The notes under the pieces: model-generated
Told to the model about the DNA's origin: nothing
Database searches by the model: none
Seen by the model: only the letters and a program-made list of their open reading frames with translations
Made by a program: the position numbers and the translations under genes
From: an uncultured Clostridia bacterium
GTDB lineage: Bacteria > Bacillota > Clostridia > TANB77 > CAG-508
Length of the DNA: 46,707 bases
Assembly: GCA_947573445.1 (NCBI GenBank)
Contig: CANPFR010000012.1
Coordinates: 1-46,707 of the forward strand
Direction of reading: 5' to 3'
Shown here: piece after piece, positions 1 through 8,422 of the stretch
How positions within the stretch are numbered: the stretch's first letter is position 1
How the letters are laid out: each line of letters begins with the position of its first letter

Positions 1-399
1 ATCTTAAAAAATTGTTTTAATGCATTTTGGGTAGGTGGACTTATTTGTGCACTTGGTCAAATCATATTCGAAATTTGCAAAACACGTGGCATTGATGAGA
101 CTACTTCTTACAGCATCGTTTCTATTCTACTCATCTTTATTAGTGCCTTTTTAACCGCTCTCAACTTATTTAACAAAATTGGTAAATTTGCAGGAGCTGG
201 TTCCCTTATTCCAATCACTGGATTTGCAAACTCAATTGTCTCTCCAGCTATGGAATATAAATCCGAAGGTTATGTCATGGGAGTTGGTGCCAAAATGTTT
301 ACTGTTGCAGGCCCTGTGCTTGTCTATGGAATCTCTAGTAGTATTCTAGTTGGCATCATCTACCTCATCTTCAATACGCAATCAGTTACACTTATCTAA
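1..399 (+). CDS. spoVAC: SpoVAC, stage V sporulation protein AC (5' end outside window)
   Basis: The gene is open from the first base of the window and stops at 397-399, so only the last 132 residues are present. The fragment is very hydrophobic, with three or four membrane segments and the motif GAGSLIPITGFANS, which matches SpoVAC. SpoVA proteins form an inner spore membrane channel that moves calcium-dipicolinate into the forespore and releases it on germination. spoVAD follows 47 bases downstream and spoVAE after that, which is the usual core order of the operon. The identity rests on family recognition plus this order. In B. subtilis transcription is by sigma-G; the promoter would lie outside the window. 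Confidence 0.93.
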   Translation: MLKNCFNAFWVGGLICALGQIIFEICKTRGIDETTSYSIVSILLIFISAFLTALNLFNKIGKFAGAGSLIPITGFANSIVSPAMEYKSEGYVMGVGAKMFTVAGPVLVYGISSSILVGIIYLIFNTQSVTLI

Positions 400-446
400 G
401 CATGCTCCAAAATAAAATTTCAACCAATTTTAGAAAGGAAACTATT

Positions 447-1475
447 ATGAAAAAAATTGGAAACCAAACTTATATTTTATCCAAACCAGTCAACATCTTA
501 TCCACTGCCTCTATTGTTGGTCCAAAAGAAAAAGATGGCCCCTTAAATTGCTACTTTGACCAATGTTTAGAAGACGAATTTTGGGGTGAAAATAGTTGGG
601 AAAAAGCAGAAAGTAAAATCATCAAAGAAACAATTAATATGGCGATTTCCAAAGCAAAAATTGCTTCTTCAGACATTAATTTTTGCTTTGCTGGAGACTT
701 ATTAAATCAATGTATTTCATCTTCTTTTGGACTACGTGAATCCAATATTCCATTTTTTGGTATATTTGGTGCTTGTTCCACTTTTGGTGAAGCATTAACA
801 TTAGGTTCTATGAGCATTGATGGTGACTTTGCAAACTATGTACTTTGTGCCGCATCGAGCCATTTTTGTAGTGCAGAAAAGCAATTCCGCTTTCCACTTG
901 AACTTGGCAATCAACGTACACCATCCAGTCAATGGACTGTAACTGGTAGTGGTGCTGCTGTTCTTTCCAAAGATGGTACTGGACCTTATGTCACAGCTAT
1001 CACACCTGGCAAAATTGTGGATATGGGAATCAAAGATGCAAATAATATGGGAGCCGCCATGGCAGGTGCTGCTCAGGACACTTTACTTTGTCACTTTAAA
1101 GACACAGGACGAAAACCAAGTTACTATGACGCCATTTTTACTGGCGATTTAGGTCATATTGGAAAAGATATTCTAATCGATCTAATGGATTCCAAAGGCT
1201 ACAACATTCGTGCCAATTACAATGACTGTGGTGTTTTAATTTTTGACAAAGAAACACAAGACACTCATGCTGGCGGATCTGGCTGTGGTTGTAGTGCAAG
1301 TGTATTTAGTGGTTATATCACACACATGTTTAAAGAAGGAAAATACAAAAAAATTCTTCTCATGCCAACTGGTGCCCTTATGAATTCCACAACAACACAA
1401 CAAGGAGAAAGTATCCCTGGCATCGCCCATGCTGTTTCCATAGAAGCACAATTCCCAACAGATTTGCAAGTCTAA
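447..1475 (+). CDS. spoVAD: SpoVAD, stage V sporulation protein AD
   Basis: This encodes 342 residues, close to the usual length of about 338. I chose the ATG at 447 because AGAAAGGAA lies just upstream; an in-frame ATG at 402 lacks a ribosome binding site and would add 15 unlikely residues. SpoVAD has a thiolase-like fold and binds dipicolinic acid on the outer face of the inner spore membrane during loading. Visible family motifs include FGIFGACSTFGEAL, the VTGSGAAVLS stretch and a cysteine- and glycine-rich GGSGCGCSASVFSGY near the C-terminus. It sits between spoVAC and spoVAE, so it works with them in calcium-dipicolinate uptake. Codons are ordinary for the window and no frame damage is visible. 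Confidence 0.96.
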   Translation: MKKIGNQTYILSKPVNILSTASIVGPKEKDGPLNCYFDQCLEDEFWGENSWEKAESKIIKETINMAISKAKIASSDINFCFAGDLLNQCISSSFGLRESNIPFFGIFGACSTFGEALTLGSMSIDGDFANYVLCAASSHFCSAEKQFRFPLELGNQRTPSSQWTVTGSGAAVLSKDGTGPYVTAITPGKIVDMGIKDANNMGAAMAGAAQDTLLCHFKDTGRKPSYYDAIFTGDLGHIGKDILIDLMDSKGYNIRANYNDCGVLIFDKETQDTHAGGSGCGCSASVFSGYITHMFKEGKYKKILLMPTGALMNSTTTQQGESIPGIAHAVSIEAQFPTDLQV

Positions 1476-1567
1476 AGCACACCATTCTTATTTCAAAAAA
1501 CATCATAAATTGAGAAATATTTCGTCTTAGCTGATGAAAAATCACCATTTTGGAAAGGAGAAAACAA

Positions 1568-1936
1568 ATGAATTGGATGATGGTTTTTAAAGCCTTTATT
1601 TTAGGTGGCATTATTTGTATCATTGGTCAAATTCTAATTGATAAAACCAAATTAACACCAGCCCGTATCTTAGTTACTTATGTAACCGTTGGTGCTATTT
1701 TAGGCGGTTTAGGTTGGTATAAATATCTTATCAATTGGGGAGGCTGTGGTGCAACTGTTCCTTTAACTGGATTTGGAAATTTACTTTCAAAAGGTGCCAT
1801 CGAAGAAGTCAAAAATGCTGGCTTAATCGGTGCCTTTCTTGGCGGAACCAAAGCCGCTGCTGGTGGCATTGCCGCCGCTGTTTTCTTTGGTTATATCGCT
1901 TCTTTAGTCTCAAAACCTAAGATAAAAAAGCAATAA
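1568..1936 (+). CDS. spoVAE: SpoVAE, stage V sporulation protein AE
   Basis: This encodes 122 residues. The start at 1568 is preceded by GGAAAGGAG at ideal spacing; the ATG at 1550 has no such site. The protein is almost entirely membrane-embedded, with the repeated small-residue pattern of SpoVAC/SpoVAE (GGIICIIGQ near the start, then CGATVPLTGFGNLLSKGAI). SpoVAE resembles SpoVAC and is thought to form the dipicolinate channel with it. It is the last of the three linked spoVA genes here. A gap of 92 bases after spoVAD contains only the ribosome binding site. This matches the short spoVAEb type found in both bacilli and clostridia. Confidence 0.94.
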   Translation: MNWMMVFKAFILGGIICIIGQILIDKTKLTPARILVTYVTVGAILGGLGWYKYLINWGGCGATVPLTGFGNLLSKGAIEEVKNAGLIGAFLGGTKAAAGGIAAAVFFGYIASLVSKPKIKKQ

Positions 1937-1940
1937 AAAT

Positions 1941-1968
1941 AGGAGGACAGGCATCACCCTTTCCTCCT
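1941..1968 (+). terminator. Possible terminator after spoVAE
   Basis: AGGAGGA and TCCTCCT form a 7-bp stem with a 14-base loop just after the spoVAE stop. No clean T-run follows, so this may only be partial termination before the DUF421 gene. Confidence 0.35.
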
Positions 1969-2059
1969 AAAATTCCCCTTTCTTTTCTTATATTATATTT
2001 GTCAAAAAGACAATCTTTTTCTTTCCTAAGCATTTTTTACATAAAAGGAGGATTTTATT

Positions 2060-2770
2060 ATGCAAGATATTCTAAAAGTCGTTATTTTATCTATTGTATC
2101 CGAAATTGTTTTATTTATTTTGACAAAATTAATGGGAAATAAAGAAATGTCTCAACTGAGTATGTTCGATTACATCATTGGTATCACAATTGGATCAATT
2201 GCTGCCGAAATGGCAACTGCTCTAGAATCCGATTATATGCAACCACTTGTTGCTATGATTGTATACGCCATTGTTGCCATCATCATTTCTCTGATTTGCA
2301 ACAAATCTTTAAAAGCAAGACGTTTCATTTATGGTAATTCTCTCATTTTATTAAATAATGGAACATTATATCGAAAAAACTTCAAAACAGCCAAATTGGA
2401 TCTGAATGAATTTCTCGTTCAATGCAGAAGTAACGGCTATTTTAACCTCGCCGATATTGATACTGCCATTTTAGAATCCAATGGAAAAATTAGTTTTTTA
2501 CCCAAAAGTACAACGCGTCCAGCTACTCCTGTTGATTTAAATCTCACCCCAGAAGCAGCTTCCATAAACGTAAATATCATCTTAGATGGAAAAATTATGT
2601 ATGAAAATCTAAAAAATACTGGTCACGATGAAATGTGGCTCCAAAAAGAATTGGTTTCCCAAGGATTTGAGAAACCACAACAAATCTTTTTAGCCACTCT
2701 TGATAATCAAAATCATCTTAGCATCTATCAAAATAATGATTTTAGCAATTCACATGACTTTTTTGAATAA
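2060..2770 (+). CDS. DUF421 (YetF/YdfS-like) membrane protein
   Basis: This encodes 236 residues with AAAGGAGG upstream of the ATG. Three N-terminal membrane segments (about 5-25, 35-55 and 58-78) precede a soluble domain with LDEFLVQCRSNGYF-like and DIDTAILESNGKISFLP motifs, which are diagnostic of the DUF421/YetF family. Members are common in spore formers, and some (such as YhcN/YetF-type proteins) are linked to the spore inner membrane, although the molecular role is not established. It follows spoVAE by 123 bases on the same strand and could be cotranscribed. It ends 2 bases before the convergent antiporter gene, with no obvious terminator between them. Confidence 0.88.
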   Translation: MQDILKVVILSIVSEIVLFILTKLMGNKEMSQLSMFDYIIGITIGSIAAEMATALESDYMQPLVAMIVYAIVAIIISLICNKSLKARRFIYGNSLILLNNGTLYRKNFKTAKLDLNEFLVQCRSNGYFNLADIDTAILESNGKISFLPKSTTRPATPVDLNLTPEAASINVNIILDGKIMYENLKNTGHDEMWLQKELVSQGFEKPQQIFLATLDNQNHLSIYQNNDFSNSHDFFE

Positions 2771-2772
2771 AA

Positions 2773-3747
2773 TTAACCATTAAACACAACTAAACTTACC
2801 ATATACAGTCCATAAATAAACACAAAAGGGATTCCATTGCCTTTGGTCATCTTATTTTTAGTCCCAACAAATGGAAATAGACTCAACATAATCGTTCCCA
2901 TAATCAACACCAACATATATTTATTATAACTAACTGCATAATTAATTGGACACAAAAACGCAGAAGCACCAATAATCAACAAAATATTAAAAATCTGTGA
3001 ACCTAAAATATTTCCAATTGCCATATCTGTTTCACCTTTACGTGTTGCTGTAATTGATGTAATCAACTCTGGCAAACTTGTGCTAAATGCCACAATGGTT
3101 AAACTGATCAATTCCTCACTAATTCCAAAAGCAGAAGCAATTGCCACACTACTATTAACCACTAAATCACCACCTAATTTCAAGCCGACAATTCCAACAA
3201 CCACGTCAATAATTGCTCTTAAAATATTCGTTGGTGTAACAGTTTCTGCTAACAGCTCGCCACCTTCTAAATCAAACTGTTCTCCTTTTTTGGCCATAAT
3301 AATATTATAAATAACATATAATACACACAAACCAAGTAATAAAATTCCCTCATTTTTCGTAATAATATGGGCATTTTCTGAATTTCCATTATTACACAAG
3401 AAAAACAAGAGTACTGTTAATACAAAAGTTAATGGATTTTCAATCAACCTACTTTGTTTCTTAAATTCTAATGGTTTGATAATAGAACACAAACCAAGAA
3501 TCAAAAACATATTCGCAATATTACTTCCCACAATATTTCCTACGGCAATATCTGAATGTCCCTCTAATGCTGAAGTAACACTAACAACTAATTCTGGCAT
3601 TGAGGTACCAACAGCAACAATGGTAAGCCCAATAATAATCTCTGGTATATGAAATCTTTTTGCAATGTTACTTGCTCCATCCACCAAAAAATCGGCTCCT
3701 TTTACCAGTAATATAAATCCAATTATAATCAACAAAACATCTAACAT
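2773..3747 (-). CDS. Calcium/sodium antiporter, CaCA family (YrbG-like)
   Basis: This encodes 324 residues with ten hydrophobic segments arranged as two homologous halves. Both alpha-repeat signatures are present: GLTIVAVGTSMPELVVS in the first half and SLTIVAFSTSLPELITS in the second, each followed by a GNILGS/GNIVGSN motif. These are the ion-binding repeats of K+-dependent or independent Na+/Ca2+ exchangers, acting in the cytoplasmic membrane. The length fits bacterial YrbG proteins. The gene is convergent with the DUF421 gene and lies upstream of nothing obviously related. The start codon has only a weak site (AGAGG). The ion cannot be fixed from sequence; Ca2+ export driven by Na+ or H+ is the family expectation. 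Confidence 0.92.
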   Translation of the reverse strand: MLDVLLIIIGFILLVKGADFLVDGASNIAKRFHIPEIIIGLTIVAVGTSMPELVVSVTSALEGHSDIAVGNIVGSNIANMFLILGLCSIIKPLEFKKQSRLIENPLTFVLTVLLFFLCNNGNSENAHIITKNEGILLLGLCVLYVIYNIIMAKKGEQFDLEGGELLAETVTPTNILRAIIDVVVGIVGLKLGGDLVVNSSVAIASAFGISEELISLTIVAFSTSLPELITSITATRKGETDMAIGNILGSQIFNILLIIGASAFLCPINYAVSYNKYMLVLIMGTIMLSLFPFVGTKNKMTKGNGIPFVFIYGLYMVSLVVFNG

Positions 3748-3787
3748 TCTTTAACCTCTAATTCATCTATATTCCAAATCTAAAAAA

Positions 3788-4489
3788 TTATTCATTCACT
3801 AATATCACTTTACCAGCTTCCTCTTCTGATAAATATCCTTGTTTTATCATTTTACGTACAACTTGACCTTGTCTTTGCCTTGCCAATTCTGGATTTTTGG
3901 TTGGTGCATAAACAGAAGGTGCATTCGGAATCCCTGCCAATAAGGTACATTCATATAAATCCATTTCACCTGGCAATTTGTCAAAATACCCTTCTGATGC
4001 ATCTTTTACACAATAATAGCCATCACCAAAATAAGAGGTATTAACATACAATTCAAAAATTTCTTCTTTTGAAAGTTGTTTTTCTATTTCAATTGCCATA
4101 AAAACTTCTGCTATTTTTCGTGTGATTTTTTTCTCTTGTGTAAAATACACATTTTTGGCCAATTGTTGCGTTATTGTACTTCCCCCTTCTTCGAACGACA
4201 TTTCTTTAATATCAATCAAAATCGCCCTCGAAATACTAATTAAATCCACTCCATCGTGTTTCCAAAATCGCTTATCCTCTACTGCAATCACTGCATTTAT
4301 GTAATTTTGTGGCAATTCTTCATAAGTTGCATAGTTTTCTTTTGCCTTAATATCTGTCACTTTTTCTTCGATACTCATTTCTTCTATTGCTACCTTATAA
4401 ATATCATAACCTTGTTTTACAAAATATGATCCTATACTCATCACACCCAACATGATGAGTAGCATCAAAATCTTCAGTACTTTTTTCAT
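3788..4489 (-). CDS. Monofunctional peptidoglycan glycosyltransferase (GT51)
   Basis: This encodes 233 residues with a single N-terminal membrane anchor (about 5-27) and then a GT51 domain. The catalytic region EDKRFWKHDGVD supplies the first glutamate, and GGSTITQQLAKN plus EIFELYVNTSYFGDG are further conserved GT51 blocks. No transpeptidase domain follows, so it is a monofunctional (MtgA/SgtB-like) enzyme that polymerises lipid II on the outer membrane face. The start is set at 4489 because GGAGTAATTG precedes that ATG; a TTG three bases earlier is less likely. Such enzymes work beside PBPs in vegetative or spore wall synthesis; which one applies here is not shown by the context. Confidence 0.92.
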   Translation of the reverse strand: MKKVLKILMLLIMLGVMSIGSYFVKQGYDIYKVAIEEMSIEEKVTDIKAKENYATYEELPQNYINAVIAVEDKRFWKHDGVDLISISRAILIDIKEMSFEEGGSTITQQLAKNVYFTQEKKITRKIAEVFMAIEIEKQLSKEEIFELYVNTSYFGDGYYCVKDASEGYFDKLPGEMDLYECTLLAGIPNAPSVYAPTKNPELARQRQGQVVRKMIKQGYLSEEEAGKVILVNE

Positions 4490-4613
4490 CAATTACTCCT
4501 TTTGTAAATTATATTTTTATATTATACTTCTATTTGTTCATTTTTACAAGACATTTTGACAAAAAATAAGAAATCACCAATCTCCTATCCCCCTATTTTA
4601 AAACGCCTAAAAC

Positions 4614-4642
4614 TTGACTTTTGCTATAAAATATGATATAAT
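4614..4642 (+). promoter_or_regulatory. Upstream pflB promoter (sigma-A type)
   Basis: TTGACT (4614-4619), 17 bases, TATAAT (4637-4642). It would give a leader of about 255 bases before pflB. Confidence 0.75.
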
Positions 4643-4814
4643 AAAAGGTTAGGGATATTTCAAATTTTGTCAATTAATACACGAATTCTAATGAACTAAA
4701 CTAATTATACGAATTTCACAAGACTCTGTCAAGATACCTTCTAGAAAATGTTTTTCATGTAATTGCCATTTGGTAGACCATTCATTTTTCATAAACTTCC
4801 TTTTTTTACATTTT

Positions 4815-4843
4815 TTGACTTGTTATATTTTCTATTTTATGAT
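4815..4843 (+). promoter_or_regulatory. Proximal pflB promoter (sigma-A type)
   Basis: TTGACT (4815-4820), 17 bases, TATGAT (4838-4843). Transcription would start near 4850, leaving a leader of about 55 bases with AGGAGG at 4890-4895, ten bases before the pflB ATG. Confidence 0.75.
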
Positions 4844-4905
4844 AAAATTTCTAGGTAATATTATAATTATTTGAGGGAAAAATATTTTTAGGAGGATTTT
4901 TTAAA

Positions 4906-7140
4906 ATGAAATTTAATGAATGGAATAATTTTAATGAAGGCGATTGGACGCAAGAAATTAATGTAAGAAACTTTATTCAAACAAATTACACACCTTATGA
5001 AGGCGATGCTTCTTTCCTAGCAAATGCTACTGAAAGAACACATACATTATGGAACACTGTCCTAGATTTATATAAACAAGAAAAAGAAAACGGAGGCGTT
5101 TTGGAAATCTCAAATGATATCGCTTCTACTATTACAAGCCACGAAGCTGGTTATATTAATCAAGATTTAGAGCAAATTGTAGGTCTTCAGACCGAAAAAC
5201 CTTTAAAACGTGCTATTATGCCAAATGGTGGTATTCGTATTGTAGAAAAATCTTGTGAAGCTTACCATGAAAAAGTATCAGACAAATTAGAAGATATTTA
5301 TCATCATTATCGTCGCACTCATAACGATGGCGTTTTTACCGCTTATACACCTGATATCCGTGCTGCACGTAGTTCTCACCTAATTACTGGTTTGCCAGAT
5401 GGTTATGGACGTGGACGTATCATTGGAGACTATCGTCGTGTCGCTCTTTATGGTGTGGATGCCCTTATTGAAGACAAGAAAAAAACTTTGGAAAATGCTG
5501 TATCTAGCGATTTCACAAGTGATATCATTCGTGAACGTGAAGAAATTTTTGACCAAATCAAAGCATTGGAAGACTTAAAAATCATGGCTCAAACCTATGG
5601 ATTCGACATCTCAAAACCAGCAGCTAATGCAAAAGAAGCTGTTCAATGGCTATATTTTGCTTATCTTGGAACAACCAAAGAACAGAATGGTGCTGCTATG
5701 AGTCTTGGTCGTACTTCTAGCTTCTTAGATATTTATTTTGAAAGAGATTTAAAAAATAACACAATCACTGAAGAAGAAGCACAAGAAATCATGGATCATT
5801 TTGTCATGAAATTGCGTATGATAAGATTTTTACGTACCCCTGAATACGATCAATTATTTAGTGGTGACCCAGTTTGGGTAACAGAAAGCATTGCTGGTAT
5901 GGGAATTGATGGACGTACTTTAGTAACCAAAAATTCATTCCGTATGTTGCATACTTTGGAAACTTTGGGACCTGCTCCTGAACCAAATTTAACCATTCTT
6001 TGGTCCTGCTCACTTCCAAAAGGTTTCAAAGATTATGCTACCAAATTATCCATTCATACCAGTTCCATTCAATATGAAAATGATGATTTGATGCGAGAAT
6101 ATTGGGGTGACGATTATGGTATCGCATGTTGTGTTTCTGCTATGCGTATTGGTAAACAAATGCAATTTTTTGGTGCTCGTGCTAATCTTGCCAAAACCCT
6201 ATTATATGCAATTAACGGTGGTCGTGACGAAATTTCTGGCAAACAAATTACCGCTAGATTTGAACCTGTAACTTCTGAATATTTGGATTATAACGAAGTA
6301 TGGCAAAAATTTGATACAATGATGGATTGGGTGGCTACCACTTATATTAAAGCACTAAATATCATTCATTATATGCATGATAAATATTGCTACGAAAGTT
6401 TGGCAATGTCTTTACACGACCGTGAAATTCTTCGTACTATGGCCTGTGGAATTGCTGGTCTTTCCATTGTTGCTGACTCCTTCTCAGCCATGAAATACGC
6501 AAAAGTCAAAGTAATCCGTGATGAAAATGGCTTAGCCATCGATTATAAAATTGAAGGAGATTTTCCAAAATATGGAAATGATGATGATCGTGTTGATAGC
6601 ATTGCTGTTGAAATTGTTAAAAAATTTATGGCCAAATTACATGCCCAAAAAACGTATCGTAATGCAAAACCAACCATGTCCATTCTAACCATTACCTCTA
6701 ATGTTGTCTATGGAAAAGCAACAGGAAGTACACCGGATGGTAGACCAGCTGGCAGTCCATTTGGTCCAGGTGCCAACCCAATTCATGGTCGTGACACAAA
6801 TGGTGCCATTTCTGTTCTAAATACCATTGCAAAATTGCCATACAAACACGCTGAAGATGGTATTTCCTACACATTTGCCATTACCCCAAATGCTTTAGGG
6901 AAAGATGAGCAAATGCGTATAAATAACCTTGTCTCTTTGCTAGATGGCTATTTTGTACAACACAGTCACCATATTAATATCAATGTTTTTGATCGAAGTT
7001 TATTAGAAGATGCTATGGAACACCCTGAAAAATATCCACAACTTACCATTCGTGTTTCTGGCTATGCTGTTAATTTTACAAAATTAACACGTGAACAACA
7101 GTTGGATGTCATTCACCGAACCATTCATGAAACCATTTAA
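4906..7140 (+). CDS. pflB: Pyruvate formate-lyase (formate C-acetyltransferase)
   Basis: This encodes 744 residues, the usual size. PflB converts pyruvate and CoA to acetyl-CoA and formate in the anaerobic cytoplasm by a glycyl-radical mechanism. The adjacent catalytic cysteines are C408-C409 ([11 protein letters not shown]) and the radical glycine is about G719 in RVSGYAVNF near the C-terminus. [20 protein letters not shown] is another family block. AGGAGG precedes the ATG, and two sigma-A promoters lie upstream, as expected for a highly expressed fermentation enzyme. The activating enzyme follows after a structured 132-base gap. All catalytic residues are intact and no CGG codon lies in frame. 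Confidence 0.98.
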   Translation: MKFNEWNNFNEGDWTQEINVRNFIQTNYTPYEGDASFLANATERTHTLWNTVLDLYKQEKENGGVLEISNDIASTITSHEAGYINQDLEQIVGLQTEKPLKRAIMPNGGIRIVEKSCEAYHEKVSDKLEDIYHHYRRTHNDGVFTAYTPDIRAARSSHLITGLPDGYGRGRIIGDYRRVALYGVDALIEDKKKTLENAVSSDFTSDIIREREEIFDQIKALEDLKIMAQTYGFDISKPAANAKEAVQWLYFAYLGTTKEQNGAAMSLGRTSSFLDIYFERDLKNNTITEEEAQEIMDHFVMKLRMIRFLRTPEYDQLFSGDPVWVTESIAGMGIDGRTLVTKNSFRMLHTLETLGPAPEPNLTILWSCSLPKGFKDYATKLSIHTSSIQYENDDLMREYWGDDYGIACCVSAMRIGKQMQFFGARANLAKTLLYAINGGRDEISGKQITARFEPVTSEYLDYNEVWQKFDTMMDWVATTYIKALNIIHYMHDKYCYESLAMSLHDREILRTMACGIAGLSIVADSFSAMKYAKVKVIRDENGLAIDYKIEGDFPKYGNDDDRVDSIAVEIVKKFMAKLHAQKTYRNAKPTMSILTITSNVVYGKATGSTPDGRPAGSPFGPGANPIHGRDTNGAISVLNTIAKLPYKHAEDGISYTFAITPNALGKDEQMRINNLVSLLDGYFVQHSHHININVFDRSLLEDAMEHPEKYPQLTIRVSGYAVNFTKLTREQQLDVIHRTIHETI

Positions 7141-7148
7141 ATTCATTA

Positions 7149-7237
7149 GGAGCTGTAAAAACTTAACGATTATGTGAGAACTTTTGGACAATGTCCAAAA
7201 GTTCACTCATTTTCAAAAAATGGTGTTTTTACACTCC
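7149..7237 (+). ncRNA. Nested RNA structure between pflB and pflA
   Basis: An outer stem pairs 7149-7162 with 7225-7237 (13 pairs, one bulged C at 7153). It encloses an inner hairpin pairing GAACTTTTGG (7178-7187) with CCAAAAGTTC (7195-7204). No T-run follows the inner hairpin, so this is not a standard terminator. It may slow or stop RNA decay or limit read-through into pflA. Function is inferred only from structure and place. Confidence 0.6.
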
Positions 7238-7272
7238 TTACTTAAAATAACAAGAAAGGAATTATTTGAAAA

Positions 7273-7992
7273 ATGGAAAATTCAATTGGAAAAATTCATT
7301 CTTTTGAATCCTTTGGAACGGTGGATGGTCCTGGCATCCGTTTCGTGATTTTTATGCAAGGATGTCCGTTAAAATGTAAATATTGTCATAATCGCGATAC
7401 TTGGAATGCCTCTGGTGGAACTGAATATTCCATAGAAGATGTCATGAAAAAATTGCTTCGTTTAAAACCCTATATGAAAACATCTGGTGGAGGTGTCACC
7501 GTTTCTGGTGGTGAGCCTTTATTACAAATCGATTTTGTAACAAAACTTTTTCAAAAATTAAAAGAAGCTAATATTCATACAGCACTCGATACATCAGGCA
7601 CTTTGCCAATTCATGAAAAAACCCAAACACTACTAGAGTATACCGACTTGGTTCTACTCGATATCAAACACATTGATAATCAAAAATGCATTGAGTTAAC
7701 TGGTGCACCAAATCATAATACCTTGCATTTTGCTAATTATTTAAGCGAACACAATATTCCAATGTGGATTAGACAAGTTCTCATTCCAGGTTTTACAGAT
7801 GATGAAAATGATTTAAAAACATTACAGGAATTTATTTCTCATTTGAAAACAGTAGAAAAAGTTGAGATTTTGCCCTATCATGATTTGGGAAAATTCAAAT
7901 GGAAAGAATTAAACGAAAAATATGAATTAGAAAATGTTATTCCACCTACAGCTGAAGAAATTAAGAAAGCTAAAAAAATTTTGGAAATATAA
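7273..7992 (+). CDS. pflA: Pyruvate formate-lyase activating enzyme (radical SAM)
   Basis: This encodes 239 residues. It uses S-adenosylmethionine and a [4Fe-4S] cluster to abstract hydrogen from the PflB glycine and make the radical form. The cluster cysteines are C31, C35 and C38 in GCPLKCKYCHN, and the SAM-binding GGG/GGEP motifs (GGGVTVSGGEPL) follow. DGPGIRFVIFMQG at the N-terminus is typical of PflA. The ATG at 7273 follows AGAAAGGAATTATTTGAAAA, a rather distant site. pflA probably shares the pflB transcript, reduced by the RNA structure in the gap, because much less activase than PflB is needed. A strong terminator overlaps the stop codon. Confidence 0.97.
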   Translation: MENSIGKIHSFESFGTVDGPGIRFVIFMQGCPLKCKYCHNRDTWNASGGTEYSIEDVMKKLLRLKPYMKTSGGGVTVSGGEPLLQIDFVTKLFQKLKEANIHTALDTSGTLPIHEKTQTLLEYTDLVLLDIKHIDNQKCIELTGAPNHNTLHFANYLSEHNIPMWIRQVLIPGFTDDENDLKTLQEFISHLKTVEKVEILPYHDLGKFKWKELNEKYELENVIPPTAEEIKKAKKILEI

Positions 7993-8025
7993 AAGGGACT
8001 TGCAATCGCAAGTCCTCCCTTTTTA
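7991..8025. terminator. Bidirectional terminator between pflA and the 8039 gene
   Basis: GGACTTGC (7996-8003), loop AATC, GCAAGTCC (8008-8015). A T-run follows on the plus strand and another on the minus strand, so it can end both convergent genes. Confidence 0.9.
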
Positions 8026-8038
8026 TTGAAAAAGGCCT

Positions 8039-8305
8039 CTAGTCATTAATTACAATCGTTACATGATTATTGTTACTCTTTACTTTTAACCTTGGTTTTA
8101 AACTACCAAAGCTTTTTTCAATATTCACTTTAATTTTTTCCCGTTTTGCCATTTCCAATAACGGAATTCCAATTGTCTCGGGATAATCAATCATTACTTC
8201 TTTGATTTTATTCCAAGCATATTGTTCACAATCAATCTGCTCCTTCCCTTTTTCCAATCTCTTAATTACTTCTGCCCGTTTTTCATACATTTCCCTTGTT
8301 TTCAT
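8039..8305 (-). CDS. Unknown small protein, 88 residues
   Basis: I do not recognise this family. The protein is charged and mostly helical at the N-terminus (EKRAEVIKRLEKGKEQ) and ends in a short beta-like stretch (HVTIVIND). There is no signal peptide, membrane segment or metal motif. AAGGAGG lies about 13 bases before the ATG, and a TTGCAA-17-TATAAT promoter is upstream, so expression is plausible. It has its own terminator shared with pflA. It contains two in-frame CGG codons (8143-8141 and 8278-8276), each followed by G, and reading continues normally through both. That contrasts with the conserved genes here, in which every CGG marks a frameshift. Confidence 0.6.
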   Translation of the reverse strand: MKTREMYEKRAEVIKRLEKGKEQIDCEQYAWNKIKEVMIDYPETIGIPLLEMAKREKIKVNIEKSFGSLKPRLKVKSNNNHVTIVIND

Positions 8306-8362
8306 AGACGCTACTTAGCCTCCTTTTCACTATTTTAACACTATGTTACATAATATTCTTCT

Positions 8363-8391
8363 ATTATATCATATTGTAGTTTAAATTGCAA
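8363..8391 (-). promoter_or_regulatory. Promoter for the 88-residue gene
   Basis: On the minus strand: TTGCAA (8391-8386), 17 bases, TATAAT (8368-8363). Confidence 0.65.
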
Positions 8392-8422
8392 ATATTTTAC
8401 AAAATTTTCCTTTCAATATTTT

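Larger units (their letters stand above)
4490..4905. other. Intergenic region before pflB
   Basis: These 416 bases separate the divergent GT51 gene and pflB. They contain two good sigma-A promoters on the plus strand (listed separately) and no open frame with a ribosome binding site. I did not find a clear Rex or FNR-type palindrome. Confidence 0.7.

Noticed and set aside
4490..4905. Rex or FNR operator upstream of pflB
   Set aside because: I found no palindrome of the TTGTGA-N6-TCACAA or TTGAT-N4-ATCAA type.
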